From Alphaproteobacteria bacterium UBA6062 (lineage in GTDB: Bacteria; Pseudomonadota; Alphaproteobacteria; Sneathiellales; Sneathiellaceae): DNA of 20,593 bases. The stretch lies in assembly GCA_002428885.1 (NCBI GenBank), contig DIYE01000100.1, positions 1-20,593 on the forward strand, in the 5' to 3' direction. The notes below the pieces were generated by a model that made no database searches, was not told where the DNA came from, and was given only the letters and a program-made list of their open reading frames with translations. Made by a program: the position numbers and the translations under genes. Below, in pieces: positions 6,355-12,633 of the stretch. Every line of letters begins with the position of its first letter. The first letter of the stretch is position 1.

Positions 6355-6420
6355 GTTCCCCGGCACAGAAATGTGCCGACTGGCGACGGAACGGCTCATA
6401 GCTGGGTCGTTCCGTCTTTT
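6355..6420 (+). ncRNA. Candidate structured small RNA, copy 1
   Basis: The element has a hairpin CGGCACA-GAAA-TGTGCCG (6361-6378, a GNRA tetraloop), the linker ACTGGCGAC, then a terminator hairpin and TTTT. It aligns to copy 2 (9845-9878) with 29 of 34 identities. Four of the five differences form two compensatory pairs (G6362-C6377 versus A9851-T9866; A6365-T6374 versus G9854-C9863). The fifth is the N of the tetraloop. GTTCC at 6355-6359 can pair with GGAAC at 6388-6392, which is also the 5' arm of the terminator, so two folds compete. The pattern argues for a selected RNA, either an independent sRNA or the 3' end of one. It points into the 3' end of the kinase gene on the other strand. I recognise no named RNA family. 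Confidence 0.6.
6385..6420 (+). terminator. Intrinsic terminator of RNA element copy 1
   Basis: GACGGAACG (6385-6393) and CGTTCCGTC (6408-6416) form a perfect 9-bp stem with a 14-base loop, followed by TTTT (6417-6420). The T-run is only on the + side, so it stops rightward transcription. Confidence 0.7.
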
Positions 6421-6435
6421 AGCTCTGGCTGCCTT

Positions 6436-9400
6436 TCAAAGCATTTCGTTGAACCATTCCGGAAATAGGCGCTTAAGGGGCTTCAATCTGGATCGCGAAA
6501 TCGGCAAGGTTATATCCTGCCCATCCTCATCCCTTAGCAGAACGTGATGATCTCTCTCCAATCTTCGAATGCCAATAACCCGGGTAGGGTTTATGAGATA
6601 ACTTCTATGAATACGAGTTAATACAGTTTCCCCGTAATATGTGTTTAACAGGGATAAAGACGTCCTGACTTCCTGCAGTTTGTCCCGACCAGAAGAAAAA
6701 TACAGCCGCGAATATGGCGGATCAGATTGGATAAACAATAACCTATCTAAATATGGTTCTACGGCGCTAATGCTTTGATGCAGTGTTTCATCCGTTACAA
6801 TGTCTCGGCGCACAGAGAAGAAATCGTCGATTTGGTCGTGAAGGCTCTTCAGATAACTATTCTGAACAGTATCATTATAACGGATATTACGACCTAGCAG
6901 TAAAATTGCGAGCGAGGGGCTGCTCTTCCAGTATAGCAATTTCGCATCATTGCCAAGGTTAGAAATCTGATCCGAAAACGCACTAAAATCAGGATGAGTT
7001 TCTCCATCAAGGAAGGTCGACACTTCCAGATTATTGATAAATGAAATAAGGCGCTTTTCATCTGACGCCTCCAAAGGAAAATATGAACGATTGTTATCCT
7101 TGTGTGTTGAGAGGATCTCTTCTTCACTGATGGCTAGAACGCCTTCATAGTCAAAAGTCTCATTGAGATGTTCTGCCAGGATCTGTGCTATTTTATCCAC
7201 CGTCTTGGTGCGCTGGATTTGACTTGATAATAAAAATAATCCCCGGAAGAGTGAAGAAGACGACTTGATCCGAATTTGGTGCTCCATCCGAATAAGAAGC
7301 TCATCTGTTCCAAACGGTTTAACGAGGTAATCACTCCCTCCTGATTCAAAAGCACTGCGAATATCGTCCACTTGCCCCTTGGCGGACAGAAAGATAATGG
7401 GAATCTGTTCTTCCCCCCAGCGTTGACGAACGCTATCAGCAACCTCATAGCCATCCATATTTGGCATCATGATATCCAGCAGAATGAGGTCAAAAACCTC
7501 TCCGCTCTCAAGAGCCTGAAGAAAGAGGGACCCGGATGCAAATGTAACGGCCTGATGTTTCCGCGGATCCAGCATTTGTGCAACAACGTCTCTGTTTACG
7601 GTGTCATCATCAACAATGGCGATTTTTAGCTTTGTACTGTCAGACATGTCTTCACCCCGGTTAGGATAAGAGGTGGTTTGATGTCTGGTCATTATTGACA
7701 ATGACTCGCCGGTAAAGCCGGATGATATCTGATATTGATCAGCAAATGCCTCTGATTGATTGACGACCGGCAAACGGAAACTGAAATGACTCCCCTCCCC
7801 GATCTTGCTTTCAACCTTTAGAGAACTATTTTGCAGCTCCAGCAGTTGTTTCGTCAAATAAAGTCCCAATCCGGTTCCAACACTTAGATCGATAGGTGCC
7901 GTAATCCGTTGTTCAAACGGTAGGAAAATGCGTTCCATATCCTCCTCTGAAATACCAGGTCCGGTATCAGATATGATGACCTCGACCTCCTCTGCACTGA
8001 TGGTTACAACAGAGATCTTCACGGAGCCGGAATTCGTGAATTTAAGCGCATTCCCCAGCAGATTATATAAAACTTGACTGATGCGAGCTTCATCGCAAAG
8101 GACAATGGGACTGTTATCTCCAAACTCTCGAAGGAGTTTGACAGGCCGGTCTCCATAGAGAGGCGAGACGACATCAAGTGTTGAATTTATGACAGATTGC
8201 AAGACAACCGGCTCAGGATGAACACTGATGGTTCCGTGCTCCAGTTTTGCCATATCCAGAATATCATTCACCAGACTGACAAGATGTTTTCCGCATTTAA
8301 TGATGGTATTCAAGGAACCGGCAACAGGCTTCTCCACGCCTTGCCTGAGAATACCTTCTGAAAGTCCGATAATACCATGAAGAGGAGTTCTCAATTCATG
8401 GGATGTTTTAGCAAAAAAGACATCTTTCATCCGATCCAGCTCGCGCAGTTTCTCCGAGACTTTTTGAACATGCTGATATTTCTGTTTTTGCAGCTCATCC
8501 CTCTGTTTCTGAAGGACCCGCATCTTACCGGCGAGAGCCGTGGCAAAAGCAAGGATAGAGAATGTTCCGCCAAGTGGGACCGTGTTATTGGATATCCAGT
8601 TAACAGGCGCAATATCGATGGTTGAGATGGAAAGCAGCGCAATCATAACGCCCGGTATACAAGCCAGGATTAAGGGTATTGCAGCGTGGCTTTTCTTGAT
8701 GATCGCGATTGCAATACCATAAGCTGCAAAACAACCGGTTAGAAAAATCACAAAGGCCGTGAGGGATGCGCTCCATGCCATGTCGATAGATACTGCTTTT
8801 ATCAAGAAACTCAGAAGGAAAAGCAGGGGAAGCTGTCTAAACAACCGATCGAATGCCGGAGAAACGCGCTGAAACTCAACGAATTCCCGGGTAAAATATA
8901 CAAATGAAGCGCCAATGAGAGTGATACTGAAATAAATGGCGATCGTTAAAAAGCTGTAATCATGCAGGGCCGGTATCAAATAGTAAGCATATCCGAGTAT
9001 CAATAAATTCCACACGGTTATTCCCGAGCAAAATAAAGCGAAATAAACGTACATGGATCGTTTGGTGGCCAGTCCAACGGATAAGCTGAAGAAGGATGTA
9101 AAGATGGATATACCGATAACACATCCCCAGAGGATATTTTCTATATTGGTGTAAAAAACATACTCGGTTTCGGATTGGATCCTGTGCGAAAGAACAAGGT
9201 AGCTGGCGCTTTGTTGACGGACATAAAAAGCTGACTTATCAGAAATTTTGTTATCGACCCTGAAAGCACCGACATGAGAGAGGACTTCTCGCTCACTAAT
9301 TGGAACCGAGCGCCCTGCTTCTTCGGCGATCCATCCCTCTCCTTCCCTGAAGTAAAAGAGAGTGAGGTTTTTTGGGGTTTCCTGAAAGGACAGGAAGTAT

Positions 9401-9675
9401 TTTTTTCCATCGTCAGGAATAGCTTCAAATTTTATCCAGACGGCTTGATTTGTAATGCCCACACTATAGTCAGCTTTCTTCCTTTCAAACGGGAATTGTT
9501 GTGGATCACTCAGCAGTTCCTGCAAAGATATGTCTGGAGAAACATCTTCAAGCACGGCCGTTTGATAAGGCAAATCAGTGGTTCTGCAGCCGGCAATGAT
9601 CATAACCAATGCAACAACACTTACAAAACGTTTGCACATACGAAAGGTAAATTTGCGTTGGTTTTTCAAATTCAT
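6436..9675 (-). CDS. 7TMR-DISM hybrid histidine kinase with receiver and LytTR DNA-binding domain
   Basis: A 1079-residue signalling protein. In order: an N-terminal signal with lipobox IAGC (Cys30); a periplasmic 7TMR-DISM extracellular-2-like domain (about 45-175); seven hydrophobic helices (about 180-385); a coiled coil (385-418); HisKA with KTSHELRTPLHG (His426); HATPase with N-box QVLYNLLGNALKF (535-546), DTGPGIS and GTGLGLYL; a linker; a receiver (684-800) with DDD at 689-691, phospho-acceptor Asp734 and Lys786; an unassigned 810-965 region; and LytTR (about 976-1072). The kinase would phosphorylate its own receiver and the LytTR domain would bind DNA, which is odd for a membrane-bound protein. 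An internal Shine-Dalgarno and ATG at codon 677 may yield a soluble regulator. The start at 9675 has AAAAGGAT about 12 bases upstream, a long spacing. The sensory ligand is unknown. Confidence 0.9.
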   Translation of the reverse strand: MNLKNQRKFTFRMCKRFVSVVALVMIIAGCRTTDLPYQTAVLEDVSPDISLQELLSDPQQFPFERKKADYSVGITNQAVWIKFEAIPDDGKKYFLSFQETPKNLTLFYFREGEGWIAEEAGRSVPISEREVLSHVGAFRVDNKISDKSAFYVRQQSASYLVLSHRIQSETEYVFYTNIENILWGCVIGISIFTSFFSLSVGLATKRSMYVYFALFCSGITVWNLLILGYAYYLIPALHDYSFLTIAIYFSITLIGASFVYFTREFVEFQRVSPAFDRLFRQLPLLFLLSFLIKAVSIDMAWSASLTAFVIFLTGCFAAYGIAIAIIKKSHAAIPLILACIPGVMIALLSISTIDIAPVNWISNNTVPLGGTFSILAFATALAGKMRVLQKQRDELQKQKYQHVQKVSEKLRELDRMKDVFFAKTSHELRTPLHGIIGLSEGILRQGVEKPVAGSLNTIIKCGKHLVSLVNDILDMAKLEHGTISVHPEPVVLQSVINSTLDVVSPLYGDRPVKLLREFGDNSPIVLCDEARISQVLYNLLGNALKFTNSGSVKISVVTISAEEVEVIISDTGPGISEEDMERIFLPFEQRITAPIDLSVGTGLGLYLTKQLLELQNSSLKVESKIGEGSHFSFRLPVVNQSEAFADQYQISSGFTGESLSIMTRHQTTSYPNRGEDMSDSTKLKIAIVDDDTVNRDVVAQMLDPRKHQAVTFASGSLFLQALESGEVFDLILLDIMMPNMDGYEVADSVRQRWGEEQIPIIFLSAKGQVDDIRSAFESGGSDYLVKPFGTDELLIRMEHQIRIKSSSSLFRGLFLLSSQIQRTKTVDKIAQILAEHLNETFDYEGVLAISEEEILSTHKDNNRSYFPLEASDEKRLISFINNLEVSTFLDGETHPDFSAFSDQISNLGNDAKLLYWKSSPSLAILLLGRNIRYNDTVQNSYLKSLHDQIDDFFSVRRDIVTDETLHQSISAVEPYLDRLLFIQSDPPYSRLYFSSGRDKLQEVRTSLSLLNTYYGETVLTRIHRSYLINPTRVIGIRRLERDHHVLLRDEDGQDITLPISRSRLKPLKRLFPEWFNEML
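7648..7660 (-). promoter_or_regulatory. Internal ribosome binding site inside the hybrid kinase gene
   Basis: Reading leftward, GGGGTGAAGAC directly precedes an in-frame ATG at 7647 (codon 677, protein MSDSTKLKIAIVDDD). The ATG lies at the end of a domain-free linker and seven codons before the receiver begins. Starting there would give a 403-residue REC-LytTR response regulator without the membrane part. This is a good match by position and purine content, but it is not proof of initiation. Confidence 0.45.
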
Positions 9676-9842
9676 ACGTCTGGCTATCCTTTTTGCATCA
9701 CCCTATCGGCGGTTATGCCGAATTTAAAGGACCATTCGCAAACGGTCCGGACATCATGAGACGCGGTCCTAGGATAACGAGTGGGATACACGTATCCTCT
9801 CAGGCAGGAAACTAATCTGAAGAGGGGTATGTATTCGGTATG
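9676..9842. other. Structured leader region upstream of the kinase gene
   Basis: No gene is visible. GGACC (9729-9733) can pair with GGTCC at 9744-9748 or with GGTCC at 9765-9769, and GGAC (9749-9752) can also pair with GTCC at 9766-9769. TCCTAGGA (9767-9774) is an 8-bp palindrome, and GGATA-CACG-TATCC (9784-9797) is a perfect 5-bp hairpin. Leftward, this is the 5' leader or promoter of the kinase gene; rightward, it precedes RNA element copy 2. The block at 9732-9745 matches 6285-6298 near copy 1. Confidence 0.4.
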
Positions 9843-9910
9843 TTTTCCCCAGCGCAGCAATGCGCTGACTGGCGACGGGGAGGTGCTTGTTTCGGCACCT
9901 CCCCGTTTTT
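9843..9910 (+). ncRNA. Candidate structured small RNA, copy 2
   Basis: This is the second copy of the element at 6355-6420: hairpin CAGCGCA-GCAA-TGCGCTG (9850-9867, GNRA loop), the same ACTGGCGAC linker and a strong terminator. TTTCCC (9844-9849) can pair with GGGAGG (9878-9883) by four Watson-Crick and two wobble pairs, competing with the terminator stem as in copy 1. Rightward transcription would end just short of the stop codon of the convergent nitronate monooxygenase gene. An in-phase short reading frame (ATG at 9840, containing SPAQQCADWRR) is similar to a frame in copy 1. However, every stem difference is also compensated in the RNA, so I favour RNA. Confidence 0.6.
9876..9910 (+). terminator. 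Intrinsic terminator of RNA element copy 2
   Basis: CGGGGAGGTGC (9876-9886) and GCACCTCCCCG (9895-9905) form a perfect 11-bp stem with an 8-base loop, followed by TTTTT (9906-9910). It is a textbook Rho-independent terminator for rightward transcription, with no T-run on the other strand. Confidence 0.85.
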
Positions 9911-9912
9911 CA

Positions 9913-10887
9913 TCAGGCAACCAGGTTTTTAAGCCGCCCCTGGATGATGCCTTCAGCTTCTTTCATCATACCGTCGATCAGATCTTTACAGCTTGGAACA
10001 TCGTGGATGAGGCCGGCAACCATACCACAGCTCCAGGCACCGGCATCCATATCACCGTCCATCATAACTTTTGGATAAACGCCGCCGACAAGATCCTTGA
10101 TATCATCAATGCCCAGGCTGCCGCCCTTCTCTCTTTCGATCTCGACGATTTTCTCAACAGCCGGGTTGGCCAGTACCCGTTCGGTATTCCGAAGCGGCCG
10201 CATGATCAGCCGTGTATCAAGCTCTGTCGCTTCAAGAAGGGCGTCCTTCACATTCTGGTGGACGGGTGCTTCTTTGGTGGCAATGAAACGGGTTCCCATA
10301 TTAATGCCATCCGCCCCGAGAGCCAAGGCCGCAACCAGTTGCTGGGCATTTCCCATGCCGCCCGAAGCGACAAACGGAATAGAAAGCTCTTCTGCCGCCC
10401 TTGGAAGCAAGATCATGTTCGGAATATCGTCTTCACCCGGATGTCCGCCGCATTCGAAGCCGTCGACACTTACGGCATCACAACCAATTTTTTCCGCCTT
10501 CAAGGAATGCCTCACAGAGGTGCATTTATGAATGACTTTAATCCCGGCATCTTTCAGGGCCGGCATGTAAGCTTCAGGGCTGCGACCGGCAGTTTCAACA
10601 ATAGTCACACCGCCTTTAACGATGGCTTCGATATATTCCGGATAGGGCGGTGCAGCAAAACCGGGAAGAAATGTCAGGTTTACACCGAACGGCTTGTCCG
10701 TCATATCCTTACAACGAGCAATTTCATTTGCCAGATCCGCCGGTGTTTTTTGGGTCAGCCCGGTAATAATACCAAGTCCGCCGGCATTGGAAACAGCGGC
10801 TGCCAGTTCCGCAAAACCGACATAATGCATGCCCCCCTGGATAATCGGATGTTCAATACCAAATAATTCAGTGATTTTTGTTTTCAT
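9913..10887 (-). CDS. Nitronate monooxygenase-family FMN enzyme
   Basis: A 324-residue TIM-barrel flavoprotein of the 2-nitropropane dioxygenase / nitronate monooxygenase family. Visible motifs are HPIIQGGMHYVG (13-24), AVSNAGGLGIITG (31-43), GVNLTF (68-73), GGHPGE (147-152, with a candidate catalytic His149), ASGGMG (174-179) and the phosphate-site GTRF (198-201). Related proteins oxidise nitronates or act as FabK-like enoyl reductases or quinone reductases, so the true substrate is uncertain. The start at 10887 is chosen because GGAGG sits five bases before it; the ATG at 10899 overlaps that ribosome site. Its promoter region carries the same TACT-N8-AGTA operator as the nearby HxlR gene. 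Confidence 0.88.
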   Translation of the reverse strand: MKTKITELFGIEHPIIQGGMHYVGFAELAAAVSNAGGLGIITGLTQKTPADLANEIARCKDMTDKPFGVNLTFLPGFAAPPYPEYIEAIVKGGVTIVETAGRSPEAYMPALKDAGIKVIHKCTSVRHSLKAEKIGCDAVSVDGFECGGHPGEDDIPNMILLPRAAEELSIPFVASGGMGNAQQLVAALALGADGINMGTRFIATKEAPVHQNVKDALLEATELDTRLIMRPLRNTERVLANPAVEKIVEIEREKGGSLGIDDIKDLVGGVYPKVMMDGDMDAGAWSCGMVAGLIHDVPSCKDLIDGMMKEAEGIIQGRLKNLVA

Positions 10888-10900
10888 TATGGCCTCCATA

Positions 10901-10920
10901 TAGCTACTGTTATTGTAGTA
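10901..10920. promoter_or_regulatory. HxlR-type operator at the nitronate monooxygenase promoter
   Basis: TAGC followed by TACT-N8-AGTA. It matches the site at 11997-12016, which lies just upstream of the HxlR gene, at 16 of 20 positions, including TAGCTACT and GTAGTA exactly. It covers the -10 of the leftward promoter. Inverted TACT/AGTA half-sites are, as far as I recall, usual for HxlR (DUF24) regulators. Confidence 0.6.
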
Positions 10921-10939
10921 ATATGGAGAACGGACGCAA
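10912..10939 (-). promoter_or_regulatory. Promoter of the nitronate monooxygenase gene
   Basis: Read leftward: TTGCGT (10939-10934), a 16-base spacer, then TACAAT (10917-10912), which matches the -10 consensus at 5 of 6 positions. The operator overlaps the -10, a layout suited to repression. Confidence 0.5.
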
Positions 10940-10952
10940 GCTCTAACAAACG

Positions 10953-11837
10953 CTATTCTGTTACATAGACATCAGACAACATCTCATCAGGGTGAAAGTT
11001 ATATTTTTCGTATGTTTTGTCCTGCACGCTGATAAGCGGGTTCGGAATGCTGAATATCCTTCTCTCGGACAATTTCGCAAACCGGATACTCTTTTCAAAA
11101 TACTGTTTCCAGATTTTTAAAAAAGATCCATCTTCATAAGCCGCCTTTAGCCCCTTATAGACCCGGTCTGCCGCTTCGCTGTTACCCTTTGCCGTATGGA
11201 AAAAGCGTGGAAAAGGATAATGAATAGCAAATGTCTTCTCAATCGACAGGCCTTGTTGGTGACTATAGGAATTCCATTCGTTCAAAACCTCATTAACACC
11301 GCGCAGAAACAGATCCGCCCGGTCCTCGGTAATCATGGAAAACATACTGTTGAAGGATGGACCCGTACGAATGGTAAAACCGTTTTCATTCAGAATTTTG
11401 GAATCGATCCAGCCAATTCCCTGAACAACGGAGTATTTTGTTAAATCGGAAAACCGCGTCACCTCGCTAAGCTCTTTTTGCTTTGCCCCTGCAATGAACG
11501 CAACCCGGTATCCCAGAATTCCGCGTTCTACCGGAAACGGGACAACCTGCATGACCTCTCCCAATCCGCGTGTTGCAAGCGCCCGGATAAAGAAATTCTT
11601 GTAAACGCCGTTTTTAGCATTTTGCAAAGCCCGCTTGAAATTCTCACCGGGTGGCGTTTTGCGCAACTCGTAAGGACCGTATTCGGATACTGTTTTACGA
11701 AGCGCCAGATCCATAACGGCATAATCATACTCTCCTCTTTTATCCGCGGGATATTCAGGTCCCCTGACCGTGAAGACAGTCTGGGCCATGACGGGCATGC
11801 AGAAAAGTATCAGAATGATAGAAACGATAGACTTCAC
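10953..11837 (-). CDS. Periplasmic substrate-binding protein, family 3-like
   Basis: A 294-residue secreted protein with a clear signal peptide (MKSIVSIILILFCMPVMAQ, cleavage after VMA). The mature part has the two-lobe look of extracellular solute-binding proteins of the amino-acid type (RGILGYRVAFIAG, LTKYSVVQGIGWIDS, FNSMFSMITEDRADLFLRG). The start is GTG, supported by GAGGGA six bases upstream. No ABC permease or ATPase lies beside it, so it may be an orphan receptor, feed a distant transporter, or act as a signalling binding protein. Its 3' end faces the upstream region of the nitronate monooxygenase gene, 65 bases away, in the same direction. Ligand unknown. Confidence 0.8.
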   Translation of the reverse strand: MKSIVSIILILFCMPVMAQTVFTVRGPEYPADKRGEYDYAVMDLALRKTVSEYGPYELRKTPPGENFKRALQNAKNGVYKNFFIRALATRGLGEVMQVVPFPVERGILGYRVAFIAGAKQKELSEVTRFSDLTKYSVVQGIGWIDSKILNENGFTIRTGPSFNSMFSMITEDRADLFLRGVNEVLNEWNSYSHQQGLSIEKTFAIHYPFPRFFHTAKGNSEAADRVYKGLKAAYEDGSFLKIWKQYFEKSIRFAKLSERRIFSIPNPLISVQDKTYEKYNFHPDEMLSDVYVTE

Positions 11838-11934
11838 GATTTTCCCTCAACAGGATTATAGGTGTCAGAGCTTTCTCAACATCTCAGAGGAAAATAGGAT
11901 TTAACCAACGCGTTAGTACTGCAGATTTAACATA

Positions 11935-11962
11935 GCAGGCCTGCATATATCATATATATATG
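11935..11962. repeat. Adjacent palindromes between the binding-protein and HxlR genes
   Basis: GCAGGCCTGC (11935-11944) is a perfect 10-bp palindrome. It is immediately followed by an AT-only inverted repeat, CATATAT-N5-ATATATG (11944-11962). Both lie in the divergent spacer and could be regulator sites for either gene. AT repeats of this kind can also arise by chance. Confidence 0.35.
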
Positions 11963-11996
11963 GTATACAAATCACATTTGCTTTCTTATTTTAAAA

Positions 11997-12016
11997 TAGC
12001 TACTTTTTCAGTAGTA
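11997..12016. promoter_or_regulatory. HxlR-type operator upstream of the HxlR gene
   Basis: TAGC followed by TACT-N8-AGTA, the twin of the site at 10901-10920. It ends 16 bases before the HxlR start codon and precedes its Shine-Dalgarno AAGAGGAAG, so autoregulation is likely. A -35-like TTGCTT lies at 11978-11983, which would put the -10 inside the operator. Confidence 0.6.
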
Positions 12017-12032
12017 TTTTAAGAGGAAGCCC

Positions 12033-12530
12033 ATGAGTAAACGGGATTTTCAGGGTCTCAATTGCAGTATTGCCCAGGCCCTGGATCAAATTGGAGAACA
12101 TTGGACCCTGATGATCCTGCGGAACGCTTTTCACGGCGTTCGTCGCTTTGAGGACTTTCAGAAACAGCTTTCAATCTCGCCTACAATCTTAAGTGCACGA
12201 CTTAAGAAATTGACAAACAATAATATTCTAAGAAAAGAAAAAAATAAAAAAGACGGCAGATCGATCGAATATCGACTGACAGAAAAGGGGCTCGACATTT
12301 ACCCTATTCTTATCGCCATGCTCGACTGGGGAGAGAAATACGCACCCTCCACAGAGGGAGAGCGGATCAGGCTTGTTGACCGCAAAGAAGGACGCCCGGT
12401 CCGTCCCGTCAGGGTTCTGGCCGATGACGGACGTCCCCTTACACCCAGGGATGTCACCGTTTTACCGGGCGACGGCACGGATGATATCTTGCAGAATTTG
12501 ATAGATCACAGGGAAAACAGAAAGTCCTGA
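12033..12530 (+). CDS. HxlR-family (DUF24) transcriptional regulator
   Basis: A 165-residue winged-helix regulator. The N-terminal CSIAQALDQIGEHWTLMILRNAF is highly typical of HxlR/MarR-like DUF24 proteins, with Cys11 at the position of the redox-reactive Cys of YodB/HypR-type members. The recognition region is FQKQLSISPTILSARLKKL (43-61) and the wing is KKDGRSIEYRLTEKG. A C-terminal extension (about 115-165) lacks a known domain. AAGAGGAAG six bases before the ATG is a good ribosome site. The family often senses quinones, aldehydes or other electrophiles through that Cys. The shared operator suggests it controls itself and the nitronate monooxygenase gene, and perhaps the downstream dioxygenase-like gene. 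Confidence 0.88.
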   Translation: MSKRDFQGLNCSIAQALDQIGEHWTLMILRNAFHGVRRFEDFQKQLSISPTILSARLKKLTNNNILRKEKNKKDGRSIEYRLTEKGLDIYPILIAMLDWGEKYAPSTEGERIRLVDRKEGRPVRPVRVLADDGRPLTPRDVTVLPGDGTDDILQNLIDHRENRKS

Positions 12531-12535
12531 ATAAG

Positions 12536-12564
12536 TTGGTATCCCTAAAGGATAGTCTTATATA
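12536..12564 (+). promoter_or_regulatory. Promoter with internal palindrome before the dioxygenase-like gene
   Basis: TTGGTA (12536-12541), an exact 17-base spacer and TATATA (12559-12564) make a good sigma-70 promoter. Within it, TATCC-N5-GGATA (12540-12554) is an inverted repeat that could be an operator. The gene can therefore be expressed apart from the HxlR gene. Confidence 0.5.
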
Positions 12565-12633
12565 GCAATGGCGGTCCAGAAGATCCCCTAAGGCACAGAA
12601 CCGCAGTATCTCTATCGTCGGAGGACGTCTGCC

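Noticed and set aside
9840..9932. Short reading frame with SPAQQCADWRR, similar to a frame in RNA copy 1 (ATG near 6322)
   Set aside because: The two frames diverge right after the hairpin-linker, cross a terminator, and every stem difference is explained by compensatory RNA pairing. Kept only as an alternative within the RNA entries.
9781..10866. A 361-codon rightward reading frame
   Set aside because: It runs through an intrinsic terminator and then antisense to the nitronate monooxygenase gene; no protein motif is visible.
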